From Cutaneotrichosporon cavernicola (lineage: Eukaryota > Basidiomycota > Tremellomycetes > Trichosporonales > Trichosporonaceae), in contig NC_083399.1 of assembly GCF_030864355.1 (NCBI RefSeq), positions 518,501-582,500 on the forward strand: 64,000 nucleotides of DNA, in the 5' to 3' direction. The notes under the pieces were generated by a model that saw only the letters and a program-made list of their open reading frames with translations, was not told where the DNA came from and searched no databases. The stretch's first letter is position 1; each line of letters starts with the position of its first letter. This document shows, piece after piece, positions 43,292 to 54,865 of the stretch. A program made the position numbers and the translations under genes.

Positions 43292-46200
43292 ATGTCGACT
43301 GAAGACTACGACGAGTTCGGCAACTACATCGGCGGTGACCTCGACTCTGACGACGATTCGGATGTCGACATCGCCCCCGCAGCCGTCCCATCAGCGCCAG
43401 GACCTGCTGGGCCTAGTGGGAGTTATGCGCCGCTCGAGGGGTTTGACGATGAGGAAAATGATGAGCCGATGGACGAGGACGAGGATACCGGCATGCAGAT
43501 GACGCTGCATGGCGTCGACGGAACCGCAGGGAACCAGGTTGTGTTGCACGAGGACAAGAAGTACTATGCGACCGCAGAGGAGACGTACGGCCCCGACGTC
43601 GAAGCCATGGTCCAGGAGGAGGACACCCAGCTCCTCACAGAGCCCATCGTTCAGCCCATCAAGGTCCGCAACTTTACCGTGCAGGAGAAGGACTTGCCGG
43701 TGACGCGGTTTGACAGGAAGTGAGTCGCTCATGTTCAGACGTTGGGTCACGCATCGTGCTAACCTCAGCTTTATGGTCGACATGCTCCAGCACCCCGACA
43801 TGTCGCGCAACGTCATGGTCGCCGGCCACATCCACCACGGCAAGACGTCACTCCTCGATATGCTCGTATTCGAGACGCATCAGCTCACCTGGGACGCCGA
43901 CCGACCAACGCGTTACACCGACACGCACGTCCTCGAGCGTGCTCGTGAGATGTCGATGAAGTGCGGGCCTATGACCCTCGTTCTTCCCGACTCGCGCGGC
44001 AAGTCGAGCCTCATCAACCTCCTCGACACGCCCGGCCACCTCAACTTCATGGACGAGGTCGCGTGTGCCGCGCGCCTGACGGATGGTGTTGTCCTTGTGG
44101 TGGACGTGATCGAGGGCGTCATGGCCGGTACCGAGACCGTGATCCGGCACGCCATGCAGGAGGGGTTGCCGCTCGTGCTTGTTGTCAACAAGATGGATCG
44201 CCTCATCGTCGAGCTGCGCCTGCCTCCTTCCGAGGCCTTCTTCAAGGTCAAGCATACGATCGAGGAGGTCAACTCGTTCATTGCCTCAATCGATCCTGAC
44301 GAGAAGCACCGTCTGTCGCCGGAGCGTGGCAACGTCGCCTTTGCATCGACCCAGATGGGCTGGTGCTTCACCCTCAACACCTTTGCTCAGATGTATGCCG
44401 ACACCTACGGTGCGCTAGACGTCGACGCCTTTGCCAAGCGCCTGTGGGGCAACATCTACTTTGACGCTGAGAGGCGCAAGTTTGTGCGCAACCCCGCCGA
44501 CCCCGAATCCAAGCGCTCGTTCGTCCACTTTATTCTCGAGCCGCTCTACAAGCTGTACACGACTGTGCTGAGCGAGGACACAGATACGCTCAAGGAGACA
44601 CTCACGGACCTGCGCATTACTCTCAAGCCAGCCATGTTCAAGATGGACGTCCGGCCGCTGCTCAAGGTCGTCACTGACGCGTTCTTTGGACCGTCGACGG
44701 GCCTTGTGGACATGATGACCAAGTTCCTCCCCTCACCTGTCGACGGCGCGGCCTCAAAGGTCGAGCGTTCGTTCACTGGGCCCTTGAATACACCTCTCGG
44801 ACAGGCGTTGTTGTCGTGCGACGCCAACGGCCCAACAGTCGTCCAGGTGACAAAGCTGTTCATGACGACGGACGCGCAAGAGTTCCGTGCCTTTGGCCGT
44901 GTCATGAGCGGCAAGGTATCGCGGGGGCAACCGGTGTACGTTCTCGGCGAGGGGTATTCTCTCGACGACGAAGAGGACATGGTGTCGGCCATTGTCGAGG
45001 GCGTGATGATCGATGAGTCGAGGTACAACGTCGACATCGAGACGGCGTATGCGGGTAACCTCGTCCTGCTCTCTGGTGTTGATGCATCGATCAACAAGAC
45101 AGCAACCATCTACGAGCGCGGAATCGACGACGACATGTACATCTTCAAGCCGATCCGGCACTTTGCGCAGCCCGTGCTCAAGGTCGCTGTCGAGCCTGTC
45201 GCCCCCTCCGAGCTGCCCAAGATGCTGGATGGCCTGCGTAAGGTCAACAAGTCGTACCCATTGGTGCAGACCAAGGTCGAGGAGTCGGGCGAGCACATCA
45301 TTCTGGGCACGGGCGAGATCTACGTCGACAGCGTGTTGCACGACCTGCGCAAGCTCTTCTCCGAGATTGAGATCAAGGTGTCGGACCCGGTGACCAAGTT
45401 CTGCGAGACCGTGGTCGAGACGTCGGCGCTCAAGTGCTACGCCGAGACGCCAAACAAGAAGAACAAGCTCACCATGATCTCGGAACCGCTCGAGAGTGGT
45501 ATTGCCAAGGACATTGAGAGTGGCAAGGTGACCATGCGAATGACGAACAAGGAGCGCGGCAAGTTCTTTGAACAGAACTACGGTTGGGACCTGCTCGCGT
45601 CGCGTAACATTTGGGCCTTCGGACCAGAGGACAACGGGCCAAACGTGCTGGTCAACGACACTCTGCCGAGCGAGGTGGACACCAAGCTCTTGACCAACGT
45701 ACGTGAGAGCATCAAGCAGGGTTTCCAGTGGGCGACGCGTGAGGGGCCATTGTGCGACGAGCCGATCCGTGGGGTCAAGTTCCGTCTGCTGGACGCGACG
45801 GTGTCCCCCGAGCCAATATACCGCGGCGGCGGCCAGATCATTCCTACTGCCCGTCGCGTGTGTTACTCGTCGATGCTGCTGGCCTCGCCCCGTCTGCTCG
45901 AGCCAGTGTACTACGTCGAGGTGCAGGCCCCCGCAGACTGCGTCGCGGCGGTGTACACTGTGCTCTCGCGGCGCCGCGGACACGTCACCAAGGACATTCC
46001 CAAGCCAGGCTCACCGCTTTACACTGTCAAGGCGTACATTCCTGTGCTCGACGCCAACGGATTCGAGACGGACCTGCGCACGGCGACCATGGGCCAGGCG
46101 TTCCCGCAGATGACGTTTGATCACTGGCAGGTTGTGCCAGGCGACCCAACGGACAAGACGATCCAGCTTCGCCCTCTCGAGCCTGCGCAAGGACAGGACC

Positions 46201-46328
46201 TTGCGCGCGATCTCGTCCTCAAGACCCGTCGGCGCAAGGGGCTCAGTGACAGCATTGCTGTCGCCAAGTACCTGGACGACGACCTGCTCGTGGCCATCAG
46301 TGCGAGCAACCCAGACTTGCTGGGGTAG
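43292..46328 (+). CDS. SNU114: U5 snRNP GTPase Snu114 (EFTUD2)
   Basis: Two exons (43292-43719 and 43769-46328; 49-nt intron) give 995 residues, the expected size. Snu114 is the EF-2-like GTPase of the spliceosomal U5 snRNP and controls the Brr2 helicase during activation and disassembly. An acidic N-terminal tail (DSDDDSDVD, DDEENDEPMDEDED) precedes the G domain. The G domain has the P loop GHIHHGKT (162-169), DTPGH (229-233) and NKMD (283-286). EF-2 domains II-V follow, including KFCETVVETSALKCYAETPNKKNK and the GGGQIIPTARR block. The start is the ATG of MSTEDYDEFGNYIGG, the usual Snu114/EFTUD2 beginning. All GTPase motifs look intact. Confidence 0.96.
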
Positions 46329-46650
46329 GAGGTTGGGCGGAACTGGCACAATGGGAGTAGGGTGGGTTTGTTTGTCCGGTCAGCGCGAGGGGCCGCGCCG
46401 GTAGTAGATAAGCGTCGCGTTTGCGGCGCGTAGATGCATCTAGCACATGTATACGAGGAGGTCTGGATCACTCAATAACAGCGTCCATAACGCACAGTAG
46501 TATGCAGTGCATCTAGAGTTCTAATGTACAGCAGAGACAGTGTACTTCGGGCGGCACTGCGCCGCCAGCCAGGCAGCTGAGCGACATGAGTGCGCAGCTG
46601 GTGCTAATGAGTGACTAGAATGTTGTGGGAAGGGTAAAGGCGGGGAAACG
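46329..46650. other. Convergent 3' region between SNU114 and the ceramidase gene
   Basis: Nothing is recognised in these 322 bp between two convergent stop codons. It presumably holds both polyadenylation regions. Confidence 0.4.
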
Positions 46651-48156
46651 CTATGGCGTCGTCTCACCGGGCTTGGACTTGCGCTTCTCGTTCACCGGCG
46701 CGTCGGTATCGGACTGGGACTCGACGACAGGCTTTGCGTTGCGCGCGATTGGCTTGACACGACGGACGACGGGAAACCAGAGCTTTTCGTCATATGTCCA
46801 CTCTGTCGGGCTTGTCTTGACGGCGAGGCAAAGCTGGGTGCACGCAATGAAGATGCGGTAGGAACCGTACCCAGTCATGAGGTGCCAGTACCCGTGTCCC
46901 TCGGTAAAGTGTCCGAGGGGTCCGAGGCCGTGAGCTGTAAGCCACGCGCGCGTGGAGCGAAGGTAGACGCAGAAGTAATTGTCTGCGTTCCAGATGGCGA
47001 AGCCGAGGACGAAGACGGCAACGCCGCCGCCGAGCGTGCGGCCCAACTTGGCACGCAGGGATTCGGGAAGGCGGAAGATGAGTTGCGCCGAGCGCAGGAT
47101 CGACGACGTCATGATGAGCGCAAAGGCGACCTGGTGATAGACGGGGTTGGGGAGCATGACGCTGCCATCAGCAAACATTCCAGGATTGCAGTTTCAGTTC
47201 AGAGAGGAGTGTGCACGGACAGAGTGTGCACGGACAGAGTGTATGCACGGCATGAACCCACGACCGCCGTCTGTTGGCAAGAATCCCCTCTCAGCTCGCT
47301 CAGCACACCCAGTAGTGCACCGGCGCCAGCGCCCGATCGCATCTGTTGGACCGCCACAGCGTCACGCTCACACTCACTAGGACACGGTCACAAAAATGTC
47401 CCACGCGATGAGAAGCAACGGTCCCCATATTCCGAAGCGAGGCTTGAAGCCTGGCAGCGTGTCAATCACGAGATATGCAGCGTATGAGACGACATAGATC
47501 TGGTGTTAGCGCTCATGGAATTGAGGGCGCCAGAGTCCAAGAGAGCTGGCTACAAAAGACAACTGACACACGCGCTGGGCTGGCGCTCTCCAGAGGGCGA
47601 GTGCACGTGGCAACCACCCCGCGGCATGCATCCCAGCCCCCAACCTCACCCACACCTTCTCAACCACATCAACCCCGCACTCACCATCGGCAGCTCGTCC
47701 ATTAGCTGCCATGACCACTTGAGGGAGCAGTGGAAGCCAAAGCTCCCGATGCCGATAAGAGTCAGGCCGATAAACACAAGCGCGTACTGCCGTGGCGTGC
47801 CGGCGGCTATCGTTGCCCAAGCGCCATACAATCCCATGATGATGACGGGAACATTTGTGAGAGTGTTGATGAACTCGGCAATGAGGTAGGAGGTGGTGTA
47901 GTTGAGCTCGCACCAGTCTGGGGTCAGCGACGCTATGCCAAGTAATGGGAGTGAGGCTGTGTGCGCAGGTATACGTCGGTGGCTTGCACCACTACCACCA
48001 CCCGGGCTGCAATGTGAGATGCGCCGCAGCCCACAACCCACAACCCGCAACCCGCAACCCGCAACCCAAGGCACAACACCCACCAATGGTGCTGGTGACG
48101 GGCCCATGCCAACCGTCAAGGTTGGCGTCGGTGTGGAGAAAGTCGAATGCACCCAT
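46651..48156 (-). CDS. Alkaline ceramidase (YPC1/YDC1/ACER family), apparent frameshift in exon 3
   Basis: The exons are 48156-48084, 47917-47685, 47501-47378 and 47161-46651; introns are 166, 183 and 216 nt, long for this window. The enzyme hydrolyses ceramide or phytoceramide in the ER/Golgi membrane. Family signatures are clear: GWHGPVTSTID-WCELNY at the exon 1/2 junction, NTLTNVP, GSFGFHCSLKWSWQLMDELPM, and WNADNYFC with GHGYWHLMTGYGSY, which supply the metal-binding His and Asp. Exon 3 reads IYVVSYAAYLVID in one frame and LPGFKPRFGIWGPLLLIAW in another. A 2-nt excess within an ACACAC stretch (about 47459-47466) separates them, and no frame is open across the exon. Either the gene is newly broken, the assembly has an error, or a tiny splice event removes it. 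Without the excess the product would have 312 residues. Confidence 0.8.
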
Positions 48157-49677
48157 ATCGAGGTGCGGGAAAGGAGAGTGGGAAGGCAAAGGCGAAAGAC
48201 GAAACGATCAAATGCGGCGCGGTTTGCTTTTACGAGACCAAGCCGGTAACATGGATGCACGCACAGAGGTCGGGTGTCTCTCAAGAGGGTGCTGCTCATA
48301 CCCCCGGCGAAGAGCACTTGGCCTCGTGCGCAGAGCCCAGTGGGCAGTGGCCAGTGGAGAGGTACGCTTGCCGAATACGCAGGCACCATGATGGCGGCTG
48401 GGGGATACGTAATCAAGGGCAAGGGTTAGTTGGCATCTGCTCTGGGCCGTGGGCTTTACGGCTATTTCCTGCTTGAAGACGACTAATCCGCGCCATAAAG
48501 CACCTCCCCTCAGGGGGTTTGGCTGCAAAGCAAACCAGCAGGGCAGTAGAGCTGATATCAGCACCCTGGCCCTCGGTTGTTACCATCACCACCGCATCCG
48601 CATTCATGAATGGTGTATCCTCATCAAGCGGTTCGTGACTCTTGCTACCTCCAAGCACCAGTTCCAGCTTTGTGTGTAATCTACTGTATTAATACTGAAC
48701 ATGGGATTGTTGGGCATCGTTGGGGTTGAGTGTCAGCAGCAGCGCAAAGGCTAATCAGGGATGACCGGCTGGCACCCAAACACACACAGGCACCGCGCAC
48801 GCAACGGAGCGCGACTCACCCCCATCACCCCCCCTCACCCCATCTCAACATACGTCGAGATTCGCTGCACGAATCTCGACGTGAGGGTAACCCCGCGGCC
48901 GCTGAATCCGATGGTGGCCTCGCGCGTAGACACTCCATCTCCAGAGCCTACTTTGGCCCTGGCTCTCACTGGTTGTAAAGCGCAGACTATTATTGATGGT
49001 TTCTGCGAGTTCTCTCTACTGTGGAGTTCTCTCTACTGTGTGTTCGCGTCGCTCGCCATCACCAAGATGCCAAAATGAACACGTGGCGCTCAAAGCAGTC
49101 GTGTACCTCTCGCCAGGCTCACGGCTGCGGAGGCAGACTCCCATCACGAGTTTGCGCAGGCTGTTCCCTTCTAGCACGACATTGCTTTTTTTTCACCGTA
49201 ACAGTCAAGGTCCCTTTTCATGCAGCTTCCGGGCAGTGACCCAGGCGGCCGATTTGCTGCCGGGAGACTCGCCAAGTCTCCGTAATCGCTCGCAAAAACC
49301 ACTTTAAGGCCTGGTGGCCAGTTAAAGACCACATGTTCTTGGGCCGCGCTTGCCTTGTTCTGGTACCCCGAAGCCTAGATTATACCTTCGAGTCGCCATA
49401 AGGTGGTCGAGGTAGACGGTTGTAAGCCACTCTGATGTATGTGATGACATATGACGAGTATGGAATGTAGGCGTAAATATACAGAGGCAACGGAGGCAAT
49501 GTCAAGTACAGATGGAATGACGTGTAGCCACGTGGTCTGGCAGGGTCCGGTGGTTACGTATGAGTCACGTGGTGGTGACAGAGGTCGAAACGGTCATCGC
49601 CGATAGGGCCCCACACTTTCAGTAGTCCTCAAAAGCCAAGAGATACAACATGGGCGATACCAACCTCAAAGCCCACC
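48157..49677. other. 1.5-kb intergenic region between the ceramidase and aminotransferase genes
   Basis: No gene is recognised. It contains the perfect hairpin at 48852-48882 and the divergent promoters of both neighbours. Open frames in it lack family resemblance. Confidence 0.45.
48852..48882. other. Perfect 13-bp inverted repeat
   Basis: ACGTCGAGATTCG (48852-48864) and CGAATCTCGACGT (48870-48882) are exact reverse complements separated by CTGCA. It is a candidate operator, cruciform or transcribed hairpin. It stands alone in the intergenic region. Confidence 0.9.
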
Positions 49678-51076
49678 ATGTCCCTCTCACGCCAGTCCAA
49701 CGCAGCTTCCAATCCTGGCCTCGCATCAGCTCTCAAGACCGCTCGCGCGGCTTACCTCGAGCGTAACCCAAAGTCACATGCTGCATACACCAAGGCCACA
49801 GAGTCTCTCCCTGGTGGGGGGACACGCACAACACTCGTTGTTGACCCATTCCCATTGATGATTGACAGTGGCCGTGGGTCAACCATCACCGACTTGGATG
49901 GCCACACATACAAGGACTTGTGAGTTGACTTGCTTGTATGCGACTAATTCAGCCTCTCGGATTACACGAGTGGAATCTACGGCAAGAGCAACCCCGTGTT
50001 GCTTGACGCGATCCGCTCCGCGTTGGACCAAGGCCTGCAGTTTGGCGCACACACGGCACACGAGGGACGGTTCGCCGCCGGCCTCGTGTCTCGCTTCCCA
50101 TCGATGGAGCTCGTGCGCTTTGCCAACTCGGGTACCGAGGCAAACATGCTTGCGCTCACGGCGGCGTTGAAGCACACTGGCCGGAACAAGGTCGTCGTCT
50201 TTGACGGCGCGTACCACGGCTCGCTGTTGTGCCACTTCCATTCTGGCGACAAGGGAACGCCAGAAGGTGTTGTGCGAGCTCCTTTCGACTTTGTGATCGC
50301 GCCGTACAACGACATCAGCGGCACCAAGGCTCTCCTCGACCCTATCAAGGCAGACGTCGGCGCGATCATCGTCGAGCCCATGCTCGGTGCCGGTGGGTGT
50401 ATTCCAGCCGAGCCCGAGTTTTTGCGCGAGTTGCGGGGCTACGCTACCGAGATCGGAGCAGTCTTGATCTTTGACGAAGTGCAGACCAGTCGGCTCTCTC
50501 CAGGTGGACGGCAGGCTCTTTTAGGGATCACGCCAGACATGACGACCATTGGCAAGTTCTTTGGCGGTGGATTTGCGTTTGGCGCGTTTGGCGGCAAGCG
50601 CGAGATCATGGAGATGTAAGGCGTCTCATGGTCTGAGCACCGCTAACGTCAGGTTCGACATCCGGAAGCCTGGTGCGATCTCGCACGGAGGCACGTTCAA
50701 CAACTCGCCTCTGACTATGGTGGCTGGAGCCACGGCCCTGGAGCACCTCTTAACTCGAGAGGCACTTGAACGACTGAACAACCTCGGCGACTATATGCGT
50801 GATACTTTGAACAGGGACCTCAAGGCATCTGGTGTGCCGTTCCACGTCAAGGGTCTGGGTTCCATCAACCAGCTTTACTGCACGCTTCCGGAGCAGGACC
50901 GTGACGCCGCCATGGAGGTACTCTTCTTTAAGCTGCTCGAAAAGGGGTACTGGGTCGCACAGCGGGGTACACTTGCCCTCAACTTTGAGAACAACCCTGA
51001 GGAGGTGGATGGGTTTGTCTCGGCTGTCGTTGATGCTGCTGGCATGGTGGCTGCTGTTGCTGCCTCGACGGCATAG
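49678..51076 (+). CDS. Glutamate-1-semialdehyde-2,1-aminomutase-like class III aminotransferase
   Basis: Three exons (49678-49919, 49953-50615, 50653-51076) give 442 residues; introns are 33 and 37 nt. PLP fold-type I motifs are present: SLPGGGTRT near the N terminus, FANSGTEANMLAL (phosphate cup), DGAYHG, EPMLGAGGCIP, LIFDEVQTSR (the Asp that pairs with the pyridine nitrogen) and the Schiff-base Lys282 in TIGKFFGGG. HGGTFNNSPLTM near the C terminus is typical of the GSAM group. Fungi make 5-aminolevulinate from glycine, so a role in tetrapyrrole synthesis is unlikely. A transaminase or amino mutase on another amino acid is more probable. It is probably cytosolic; no targeting peptide is seen. 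Confidence 0.88.
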
Positions 51077-51852
51077 CGTCATCTTGGCTAGAATACAACC
51101 TGGTACACATGGTACTGAACGCACATGGATGAATGGGCCCCGGACACCTTGGTCGGGGGATTGGATAGGGGAGGTCGGAGGACCGAGGGGAGCAAAAGGG
51201 GAGGAAAAGGGGGAGCAAGAAGTGTGTCGGTCGGAAAAGAATGGGATTGTGACGGTTGAGCGCTCACGGTGTAATATGCAGAGTATTACAGAGTAATAGT
51301 ATGGAGCAACGGAGGGTCGCCGATCGCCGAGATACCGAGTTTGTATCGACTCAGGGTAATGACCAGATTTTTGGGTGCGACTACCGTAATACCACCGCCG
51401 GACCCGAGGTAGTAGTCACTGTAGAACTGTTAATGCCTCACTAGGCCCACTTAAACCCACTTGCAATAGCTTTTGCCTCAATACAGTACTCGCTCTGTTG
51501 AAATGATCAATTGAGACAGACTTTGTAATGACAGGGAGCAAGTAGATTATTACTTTACTCCACTCGACACTCCACTCATCTCCCACCGTCAACCAGCTGT
51601 AGCCAACCATCTCATTCTCATTCTCATCCTCATCCCTTGTAACCCGCGCGCAACTCGACATCATCCTCCATCCAAACACCTTCCCCTACTCTATCCTTCA
51701 ACACTACTGTACACAACATCTCCATTCTCTGTTCAGCTCTAACTCTTCCCCACTCCTACCAATCACACCCACACGGCGGAACCACCCCCCCCCCCCCCCC
51801 CCCCCCCTTCCCCTTCCCTCGTCCTCTGGCCATTGCCAGTGGCCAGATCACA
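51077..51852. other. Intergenic region with a C-tract leader before the MATE gene
   Basis: No gene is recognised in these 776 bp. From about 51570 it becomes strongly pyrimidine-rich and ends in the poly-C tract and CT-rich leader of the MATE gene. Confidence 0.5.
51785..51807 (+). repeat. Poly-C tract (23 nt) in the leader of the MATE gene
   Basis: Twenty-three C residues lie 45 nt before the proposed ATG at 51853. This is the third such tract on the plus strand of this window. Confidence 0.9.
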
Positions 51853-54460
51853 ATGGGCTCAAACTATCCTCATTCCACTCTTGCCACCTCGCTCTCAACA
51901 TCCCCTTACAGTGAGTACAACCTAGTGCGCTGAAGTTTCCTCTCTGCGCAACCCGTTGTCGCTCAGTCCTGTGCCTTGCGGACCTGGCATGCCACTCCTT
52001 CCCTCCTCTCAGAATTTCCACTCATTCTAGCCCTCCAAAATAACCTCGAGCACCTCATCCAGCGTCGCCGGGCATCAAATGCTGCTTCACACCGACCATT
52101 ACGCTGGAACATCGACCGCACTTCTCATCCGGCCGATCAAAGCGATGTAAGCGTGGGAGACGCAATCTTCCCCCACGACATTGAGGATGGCAAGCCGACA
52201 TCTGAGACTTCGAGCCTCTCAGATGCGGGCGGGCGCGGACGCGGGCCACAGCGCCTGTCATTCACTGGTCGCGGTGCCCGGAGTCCAGATTACGGAGCCG
52301 TTTCCAACTCTGAGCCGTTACAGGCGCCAGACCTTAGTACAATGCCAGTACCTGGTGCCCCGCCTGACACTTCGCGCTCGCGGAGCAAGGGGCGCACCCC
52401 GCCCCGCCACGTTGTGCGACCCATGACCAGGGCTCGGCGACAGGCTGCCATTGACGCAGGCGCATCCGCAAGCGCCATCGCGAGTGTAGAGGCCAACGGC
52501 AGCGTGATCTCGGTCATCAGCGAGCCAGACCGCGAGCGCCGGACCCAGAGCCCGCCAGCGATGCATGGCCGGGGACGGAATGACGACCGCCGCCCAATTT
52601 CCCCTCACGTTGCCTTCCGCCCGCTGTACCAGCTCGAGGAGGACGAGGAAGCAGCTGCACGTGCCGCCGCCCGGTCCAACCTCTACCTCCCCGGAACTGG
52701 CGGGACTGGCGAGCCCCTCTCTGATGACCCTGCTGCGGTGCTAGAGGCTGAAGACCTCGACCTTCCCATCGATGCATGCGGTCAGGAGGTGCGCACCTGG
52801 CGCAGCGCGCTCGACGCCGAGCTTCCCCTGCTCATCCGCTCCACCATCCCCGTCTTCCTCACCCAGCTTGCAGAGTACTCGCTCTCCCTCGCCTCTGTCG
52901 TATCCATTGGGCATCTCGGCACCAAGGACCTCGCCGCATCCAGTCTCGCCAACATGACCGCCGCTGTCACCTGCTTCTCAATCCTCCAAGGGTTGGCTAC
53001 CAGCCTTGATACGCTCCTCCCTGCCGCCTGGACCGGCTCGGATCGGCGACATGTGGGATTGTGGACAATGCGGTGCACAGTCGTCATGATCGTCGCGATG
53101 GTGAGTCCCACTCCTTCTATAGCACTAACCCAAGATTCCCATGTTTGTTCTGTGGTTCAATATCGAGGTCGTGCTCCTGTGGCTCAGGCAGGACCCTTAC
53201 GTCGCGTCGTTGGCTGGGACGTATCTTGCCTGGCTCTCTATCGGTATCCCAGGGTACGCCACCAACGTTGTGCTCAGGAAGTACCTCCAGTCGCAGAACA
53301 TCATGCACATCCCGACGTACGTGCTGTTCGTAGTAGCGCCCATCAACCTCCTCCTCAACCTGCTTCTGGTTTGGGGACCCGCGCCCATCCGTCTGGGCTT
53401 CATTGGAGGCGCCGTCGCCACTGCCTTCTCATTCAACCTGGCCGGTACCATGCTCTTTGTCTACGTAATGTGGTGGGGCCCGCGCGACTCGCTCCACCCG
53501 TTTTCGTTGCCCCACATCTTCTCCAGGCTGGGTACAGTGACGCAGTTGGGACTGGCAGGTACTGTCATGGTAAGTCTTTGGATGACTGTTGGCTGTTTGC
53601 GTGGCTGACCGCAGCTCTCGTCTGAATGGTGGGCGTGGGAGGTCTGCGCTTTAGCAGCGGCCTTGCTCGGCTCAACCGCACTCGCCGCGCAGTCGGTGCT
53701 CCTCTCGACGTGCGCGACCCTGTACCAATTCCCGGCAGCTCTCGGCGTGGCTGCGTCTGTGCGTGTCGGCAACCTCCTCGGCGCAGGCAGATCGTGGGAG
53801 GCCAAATGGGCTGCGCGTGCCGCTTTCATCCTCGCGACTGTCTTCGCCCTCTTCAACAGCTTTATCTGCGTCGTATTCCGCCACCAGTGGGGATACCTCT
53901 TCAACAGCGACCCTGAGGTCGTCGCCATGGTCGCCGAGGTCATGCCTTGGATGGGCCTGTTCCAGATCATGGACGGCTTGAGTGGAGCTGCGAACGCCAT
54001 TATGCGCGCGCTCGCGTTGCACTCGATCGGCGCCATTGTCAATTTCACAGCTTACTATGGTGTTGGCATTCCGTTCGGCCTATGGTTGACCTTCCGCCAC
54101 CACATGTCGCTTGTCGGCATCTGGATTGGTCTGGCCGTCGCTCTGCTGTACGGTTCCCTTCTGGGCGTAACCATCGTATGGCGGACCGACTGGGACCAGG
54201 GTGTTGAGCGCGTGCGTCTCCGCCTTGGTCTTGGCCCGCTCGAACACGACACAAAGTACGTGGACGACAGTGACGGGTTTGACGGCCACGCCTGCGCCCC
54301 AAACCCGCCCGACGGCGAGCGCAGCGGCGACACGAGTCGCATCTATCGCTCCCCCCACGCTGGGTGGGAGAGCGACCGCAGTGACCCCGGCACGCCACGC
54401 CCCGGACCTAGGCAGCTCAACGGCAAGTACGACCCGGAGCGCCAGGCGCTACTTGCGTGA
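51853..54460 (+). CDS. MATE family drug/toxin-type efflux transporter
   Basis: The proposed exons are 51853-51910, 52013-53100, 53135-53569 and 53615-54460, for 808 residues; the last two introns are 34 and 45 nt. The first 280 or so residues are a disordered Ser/Arg/Pro-rich tail. Two MatE repeats follow, starting at ELPLLIRSTIPVFLTQLAEYSLSL with the SIGHLGTKDLAASSLANM and LPAAWTGSD blocks. The second repeat has AAQSVLLSTCATLYQFPAALGVAASVRVGNLLGAG. About 12 helices can be counted. MATE carriers exchange protons or sodium for organic cations or metabolites at the plasma or vacuolar membrane; the closest characterised fungal class is ERC1-like. The acceptor of the first intron is uncertain: 52012 (strong pyrimidine tract) and 52030 both keep the frame. 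Confidence 0.88.
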
Positions 54461-54865
54461 GTGCTGTCAATGTAACCCTACCACCCTACCCGACGTGCGA
54501 CGTTGCTACGCCAAGGCTACCCCGAGAGGCATTCTTCTCTCCACGTCAAAAATAGATAGACCTATCATCACGCATTCTGGATCCTCGCATAGTTTCATTC
54601 TGCACTATAGTCATGCAGCTCGTTGTTTGTGTTGAGGAGCACGGTGTAAGGCGTGTTGATGTTGACGTGTTCCGCGCGTTGTGCTCAGTTCACGTGAAAT
54701 TCCGAGTCCCTCATAAAAATGGGGTGCTGGGAAAGTGACGTACCTCATTTCACTTGCGTCACTTGGGTCCTTCTGTGGCGATCCCAGATAAAGCAGGATA
54801 TAGAGATACAAGTCCGATCCAACATCCTCCTTTGTAGTTCTCCTCTCATATCAACCTCACTCACA
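54461..54865. other. Intergenic region before the HAD gene
   Basis: No gene is recognised in these 405 bp. A CTCATAAAAATG stretch near 54710 could serve as a TATA-like element for the HAD gene. Confidence 0.35.

Noticed and set aside
47450..47470. A 21-nt intron explaining the ceramidase frame change
   Set aside because: GTGATT...CCAG is 21 nt with no usable branch site, below any intron seen here. A dinucleotide insertion is the simpler reading.
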